Part shown: one piece after another, positions 59,949-64,000 of the stretch | Position numbering within the stretch: position 1 is the stretch's first letter | Layout: each line of letters begins with the position of its first letter | DNA from: GCA-2794515 sp034436155 | Lineage (GTDB): Bacteria > Chloroflexota > Anaerolineae > Aggregatilineales > Phototrophicaceae | DNA: 64,000 nucleotides | Assembly: GCA_034436155.1 (NCBI GenBank) | Contig: DAOTVP010000072.1 | Span: forward strand, 1 to 64,000 | Direction of reading: 5' to 3' | The notes under the pieces: model-generated | The model's database searches: none | The model's input: only the letters and a program-made list of their open reading frames with translations | Told to the model about the DNA's origin: nothing | Made by a program: the position numbers and the translations under genes

Positions 59949-62459
59949 CTATGGCAGATAGCTGAATATCAATTCGCTCTCCGCCACCTGTGTGAGTTCC
60001 AAGCGTTGGCTACCGCCTGTGCGGGCGATTAAGAAATTATTCACTGCGCCAATCATCAAATTAGGCAATTCTGCATTCACCACATTCACAAAACTGCTCG
60101 GCGCGGGCGCACCATTCACCGTCATCGCGCCCAAAATCACACGATGCGCCCCGTTTTGGCTGGTCATCATGATGCTCACCGTGCCGACTGTGCCATCATT
60201 CAAAATGACGACCATGTTCATGCCACTCCCCGCGATAAAATCGGGCAAGACCGAATTGATGCTATTTTCTGCGCCCAACAACGCCATGATTTCATAACGC
60301 AATTCGTTTTCGGTCATGCGGATTTGTGTGCCTTCGATGATAGTTACACTCGTATTCGGTTGTGTGATGCCCAATCCGACATGCACATGAGGCGGTTCTT
60401 GTAATGCCATCGTGATTTGACGTGTGCCTTGTAATCCAGAACGTGCCAAAATGTTCACAGGGACAAAAACAGTGTGTGTCCCCGCGCCAAAATTCGTGCC
60501 ATCAAATGCGATGCTAGTCGGCGCAGTATAATCTACCCCTTGTACGGCAGTGCCACCATAGACAATATTAAAATTGACCGTACCGCTAATATTGGGCGTG
60601 CCGTTGATGACCGTCATGGTGACGGGTATTAAGATGTTATTGGCAAACCCATACTCACCATACTCACCTGCGTTAACACCGCTACTATTGAAATTAATCA
60701 CACCTGTGGCTTGAATGTTGGTGTTGATGATTGTCACCGTGTGCGTACTCGGCATATCCACCGTCACAGGTACACCATTAGGTGCATTCAACGTAATGAT
60801 GATGGTACGACCGGGATCTATGACATCATCGTTCAAAATTTGCAATTGGATAGTGGCTTCAGATGGATATGTGGTATTCGGTGCCCATCCGCCACTGCGC
60901 GTAAATGTAATCGAATTGGGTGCAGTATAATCGGTATTACGAATTGCTGTCCCACCATATGTCAAATTGACGGTGAATGGGCTAGGGAGGTTAATCACAC
61001 CACTGCCGAGCGATAAACTAATTGAGACGCTATGACTCAATCCTTCTGACTGTGAACTGCTGGATGTGGCGAAATAAATTTCGCCCGGTGTTGGGATGCT
61101 ATTGCCGATATTGATGCGCCGTGTAGTGATGCCATTCCGACCATCTAAAACAGGCACGCCATATGTTTTGAGTTGATTCAAGATAAAATCTACTGATGCG
61201 GTTGGGTACGCTTGGCGCATAATCGCCCATGCCCCTGCGACATAGGGTGTCGCCATAGATGTGCCATTCCAAGTCTGATAAGTGTTACCCGGTACTGTTG
61301 ATGTAATGCTCACGCCAGGGGCGAGTAAATCTAAGAAGGTATCGCTATTAGAGAAACTTGCCACCACATCGGCATCTGTTGTCGCGCCAACACTGATGAC
61401 ATTGCTCAGACAGGCAGGTGCGCTCATGCCGTTTGTATTACCTTCATTTCCAGAAGCGGCAATCACCGCGATGCGTGCTGATTTGAGGTTGCTCACCGCG
61501 TTCAAATAACCAGATGATGCCGCCCAATCGCACACTTCTGTATAACTTCCACCGCCCAAACTCATGTTCACAGAGGCGATATTATAGGTTGTCCGAAGGC
61601 TATACACATGCTCCAAACCACGCAGTTGGTCGCTATCATAACTGGCGGTACAAGGTGTAAATGCCGGTCCGCCACAGAATGATGTGTCGTTAAAAATCGA
61701 AAACACATTCACACCAATCAACATCGCGCCAGGGGCAACCCCACGAAAATTTTCATGCGAACCGCCCTGACCCGCGCCATTGCCCGCGGCGATGCCCGCC
61801 ACATGCGTCCCGTGGTCGCATCCATCATTACATTGTGGAGGCAATTTGGGATACGATGCCCCGAATCCTGTTTGTGTGTCTGTCCCATTGGGGCAGGCGC
61901 TGGTTGCCAAATGGGGGGCGTAATTGGTGCTAAAACAGGCTTCTGCAAGCCGTTTATTGGTCAATGACGGATGGTTAAAATCCACGCCCGTATCCAAAAT
62001 AGCAACGGCATAGCCACTTCCAGTTAATCCACCATTCCATGCAGGCAGAACATTCACCACCGTATTGGCGCTACTGGTATCTATCCGCGAAATGCGGTCT
62101 TCGCGGATTTCCGTCACATTCGGGTCGAGTTGCAATGCTAATAACCCCGCCGCATCCACTTCGAGCGCCAAAAAGGGGATGGTCTGAAAGCGTTTGATGT
62201 CATTCACCGAGATATTCATCTGGCGTAACGCATCTAATAACATGCGTTGCCGATTGGCGATGCTGAAGCGTTGCCATGTGACCGCATTGGCGCTGGCTAA
62301 TTCCCCTTCTGGGCGGAACGGCGCATTCACACCCACAATCACCTTAAAAGTTTGTGGTGTGGTGGGTGTTTGCGCGGTTGCGGGCGCGGTGATGAGGGTC
62401 AGACATACGAATAAAAATGCGAATGCCCCCCAAAAATAACGCAGATGATATTTTGTCAT
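59949..62459 (-). CDS. Secreted subtilisin-like (S8) protease with Calx-beta domains
   Basis: The start at 62459 (MTKYHLRYFWGAFAFLFVCL) has AGGAT eight bases upstream. The 836-residue protein has a signal peptide ending near APATAQ and an I9-like propeptide to ~120. The S8 domain follows with Asp in VAILDTGVDFNHPS, His in DHGTHVAGIAAGNG and Ser in WNGTSMATPYVAGA. An insertion with three Cys pairs follows the His region. Then there are two Calx-beta domains (INLPSPFTVNLTYGGTAIRN and FNIVYGGTAVQGVDYTAPTS) and a C-terminal domain of ~150 residues. A calcium-dependent extracellular protease is likely. Confidence 0.94.
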   Translation of the reverse strand: MTKYHLRYFWGAFAFLFVCLTLITAPATAQTPTTPQTFKVIVGVNAPFRPEGELASANAVTWQRFSIANRQRMLLDALRQMNISVNDIKRFQTIPFLALEVDAAGLLALQLDPNVTEIREDRISRIDTSSANTVVNVLPAWNGGLTGSGYAVAILDTGVDFNHPSLTNKRLAEACFSTNYAPHLATSACPNGTDTQTGFGASYPKLPPQCNDGCDHGTHVAGIAAGNGAGQGGSHENFRGVAPGAMLIGVNVFSIFNDTSFCGGPAFTPCTASYDSDQLRGLEHVYSLRTTYNIASVNMSLGGGSYTEVCDWAASSGYLNAVSNLKSARIAVIAASGNEGNTNGMSAPACLSNVISVGATTDADVVASFSNSDTFLDLLAPGVSITSTVPGNTYQTWNGTSMATPYVAGAWAIMRQAYPTASVDFILNQLKTYGVPVLDGRNGITTRRINIGNSIPTPGEIYFATSSSSQSEGLSHSVSISLSLGSGVINLPSPFTVNLTYGGTAIRNTDYTAPNSITFTRSGGWAPNTTYPSEATIQLQILNDDVIDPGRTIIITLNAPNGVPVTVDMPSTHTVTIINTNIQATGVINFNSSGVNAGEYGEYGFANNILIPVTMTVINGTPNISGTVNFNIVYGGTAVQGVDYTAPTSIAFDGTNFGAGTHTVFVPVNILARSGLQGTRQITMALQEPPHVHVGLGITQPNTSVTIIEGTQIRMTENELRYEIMALLGAENSINSVLPDFIAGSGMNMVVILNDGTVGTVSIMMTSQNGAHRVILGAMTVNGAPAPSSFVNVVNAELPNLMIGAVNNFLIARTGGSQRLELTQVAESELIFSYLP

Positions 62460-62649
62460 AGTGATTATCCTGATTCTGATAAGACTGAATATATATATCC
62501 TACACACGCTGATATGTTTATTCTACTCGCAAATGTGTGCTTCTAATCATAAAAACTTATAAAGAGGTATTTCTTTGTATACCGTTTTTGCGTCAAACAG
62601 GTTATGCTTTTGGCGTGATATTCAAAAATAAATTTTTTAGGAGTAGCTT

Positions 62650-64000
62650 ATGGATATTTTAGAGACGCATATTGAGCGCGATTCGGAACAATTTTTACGC
62701 AACAGTGCTTATCATCGTGAATTGGCTCAGGAACTCCATCGCCGTTTGGCATGGGTGTATGAAGGTGGTGGCGAAAAATATCAACAACGTCACCGCGAAC
62801 AGGGCAAGATGTTTGTGCGTGACCGCATCAACGCCCTGCTCGACCCCAATAGCCCATTTTTAGAGATTGCCCCGTTTGCGGCGTGGGAAATGTACGATGG
62901 TGAAGCGCGATGCGCGGGCATTGTGACGGGGATTGGGCGCGTGAGTGGGGTGGAATGTCTGATTGTCGCCAACGATGCCACCGTCAAAGGGGGAAGTTAT
63001 TATCCGATGACGGTCAAAAAACATTTACGGGCGCAACAAATCGCACTCGAAAATAACCTGCCGTGTATCTACTTGGTGGATAGTGGCGGGGCATTTTTGC
63101 CCATGCAAGATGAGGTGTTCCCGGATGTGGATGATTTTGGGCGCATTTTTTATAACCAAGCGCGGATGAGCGCCCAAAAAATCCCACAAATCGCGTGTGT
63201 GATGGGCAGTTGTACGGCGGGTGGCGCGTATGTGCCTGCTATGTCGGACGAGACGGTCATCGTCAAAGGCACAGGCACAATTTTCTTGGGCGGTCCGCCA
63301 TTGGTCAAAGCCGCCACAGGTGAAGATGTCACCGCCGAAGAATTGGGTGGCGCGTATGTCCATACCCATCAATCGGGCGTGGCAGACCATTATGCCGAAG
63401 ATGATATGCACGCCCTCGAAATTGTTCGTGGGATTGTCGCTACGCTCAATCGAAAAAAACAAATTTCGTTGGATGTCACCGCGCCCGAAGCGCCGTTGTA
63501 TCCACCAGAAGATTTATATGGTATTTTGCCTACCACCTTCCGCGAAAGTTATGATGTGCGCGAGGTCATCGCTCGTCTGGTCGATGGGAGCAAATTCCGC
63601 GAATTCAAAGCCAATTATGGCACAACGCTGGTCACGGGTTTCGCCCGAATCGAGGGGTATCCTATCGGCATTATCGGCAATAACGGCGTGCTGTTCAGCG
63701 AATCGGCGCTGAAAGGGGCGCATTTTGTCGAGTTGTGTACATCGCGCAAAATTCCGTTGTTGTTCCTGCAAAACATCACGGGGTTCATGGTCGGTAAGGC
63801 ATACGAAGCGGGCGGAATCGCCAAAGACGGCGCGAAGATGGTTCACGCGGTTGCCAACGCCGATGTGCCAAAATTGACGGTGGTCATCGGCGGGAGTTTT
63901 GGCGCGGGCAATTACGGCATGTGTGGGCGGGCATATTCACCGCGCTTTTTATGGATGTTGCCTAACGCACGTATTAGCGTGATGGGCGGGGAACAAGCCG
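62650..64000 (+). CDS. Acyl-CoA carboxylase beta subunit (truncated by window end)
   Basis: This open frame of 450 codons runs off the window edge. The start at 62650 (MDILETHIERDSEQFLRNSA) has TAGGAG six bases upstream. The carboxyltransferase fold is seen: GKMFVRDRINALLDPNSPFL, IVANDATVKGGSYYPMTVKK, LPCIYLVDSGGAFLPMQDEV, MGSCTAGGAYVPAMSDETV, FLGGPPLVKAATGEDVTAEE and FLQNITGFMVGKAYEAGGIA. The YYPMTVKKH and GGPPLVKAATGE segments favour 3-methylcrotonyl-CoA carboxylase (leucine breakdown) over propionyl-CoA carboxylase. The biotin subunit is expected beyond the window. Confidence 0.92.
   Translation, partial: MDILETHIERDSEQFLRNSAYHRELAQELHRRLAWVYEGGGEKYQQRHREQGKMFVRDRINALLDPNSPFLEIAPFAAWEMYDGEARCAGIVTGIGRVSGVECLIVANDATVKGGSYYPMTVKKHLRAQQIALENNLPCIYLVDSGGAFLPMQDEVFPDVDDFGRIFYNQARMSAQKIPQIACVMGSCTAGGAYVPAMSDETVIVKGTGTIFLGGPPLVKAATGEDVTAEELGGAYVHTHQSGVADHYAEDDMHALEIVRGIVATLNRKKQISLDVTAPEAPLYPPEDLYGILPTTFRESYDVREVIARLVDGSKFREFKANYGTTLVTGFARIEGYPIGIIGNNGVLFSESALKGAHFVELCTSRKIPLLFLQNITGFMVGKAYEAGGIAKDGAKMVHAVANADVPKLTVVIGGSFGAGNYGMCGRAYSPRFLWMLPNARISVMGGEQA

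Overview
The window looks like a chromosomal segment of a bacterium of moderate G+C with compact gene spacing, most likely a Chloroflexota (Anaerolineae-like) lineage. This is an inference from gene style: secreted SH3b and LysM proteins, an FHA/proline-repeat membrane protein, NurA, Uma2, many ECF and PAS/GAF signalling genes, and a monoderm-type Dlt-like operon. No rRNA or other phylogenetic marker settles it. Housekeeping genes (rsmG, cysS, rlmB, frr, uppS, def, tkt, tRNA-Lys) show it is not a plasmid or phage.

Layout. 1-5.8 kb: secreted SH3b protein, a CydC-like ABC exporter, rsmG, a secreted Ser/Thr-linker protein and a thioredoxin-fold protein without a peroxidatic cysteine. 5.9-11.2 kb is accessory. 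It holds an AT-rich two-gene module (DUF3696-type ATPase plus PIN-like nuclease), a truncated ECF sigma factor, a serine hydrolase, a frameshifted LysM gene, tRNA-Lys(UUU) and a duplicated PD-(D/E)XK-like protein. 11.3-16.9 kb is a five-gene minus-strand operon with three different ATP-grasp proteins, an esterase and a subtilase, apparently an uncharacterised amide/peptide-bond-forming pathway. 17-25.8 kb: tatA and tatB (divergent), MoxR, then uppS-frr-rlmB-cysS, a PCMT-like methyltransferase and a CoA-type Nudix hydrolase. 25.8-32.3 kb: Uma2, FHA protein, a MacB/FtsX-type permease facing its probable ATPase, and a HEAT protein.

32.3-37 kb is a complete Dlt-like acylation operon. In transcription order it has a 37-residue membrane microprotein ending in a DltX-like aromatic motif, an MBOAT acyltransferase, an SGNH hydrolase, an acyl carrier protein and an acyl-AMP ligase. 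An activated acyl group would pass from ligase to carrier protein, cross the membrane through the MBOAT, and be moved to an envelope polymer by the microprotein and SGNH protein. 37-47.8 kb: DinB, SDR, GT39 glycosyltransferase, an ECF sigma/pentapeptide pair, a solo tnpB element with a probable omega-RNA, an AlkA-like glycosylase, a response-regulator adenylyl cyclase and peptide deformylase. 48-64 kb: transketolase, a second ECF/anti-sigma-like pair, an HDAC-Nudix-like-NurA operon, a 1334-residue multi-PAS/GAF histidine kinase, a TPR protein, a secreted subtilase with Calx-beta domains and the start of an acyl-CoA carboxylase beta subunit.

A family of intergenic palindromes (three hairpin types, in the same order in composite copies at 18.6 and 47.8 kb and reversed at 30.7 kb) is spread through the window. 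The strongest leads are the Dlt-like operon with its microprotein, the three-ATP-grasp operon, the ATPase/PIN pair, and the composite palindromes.
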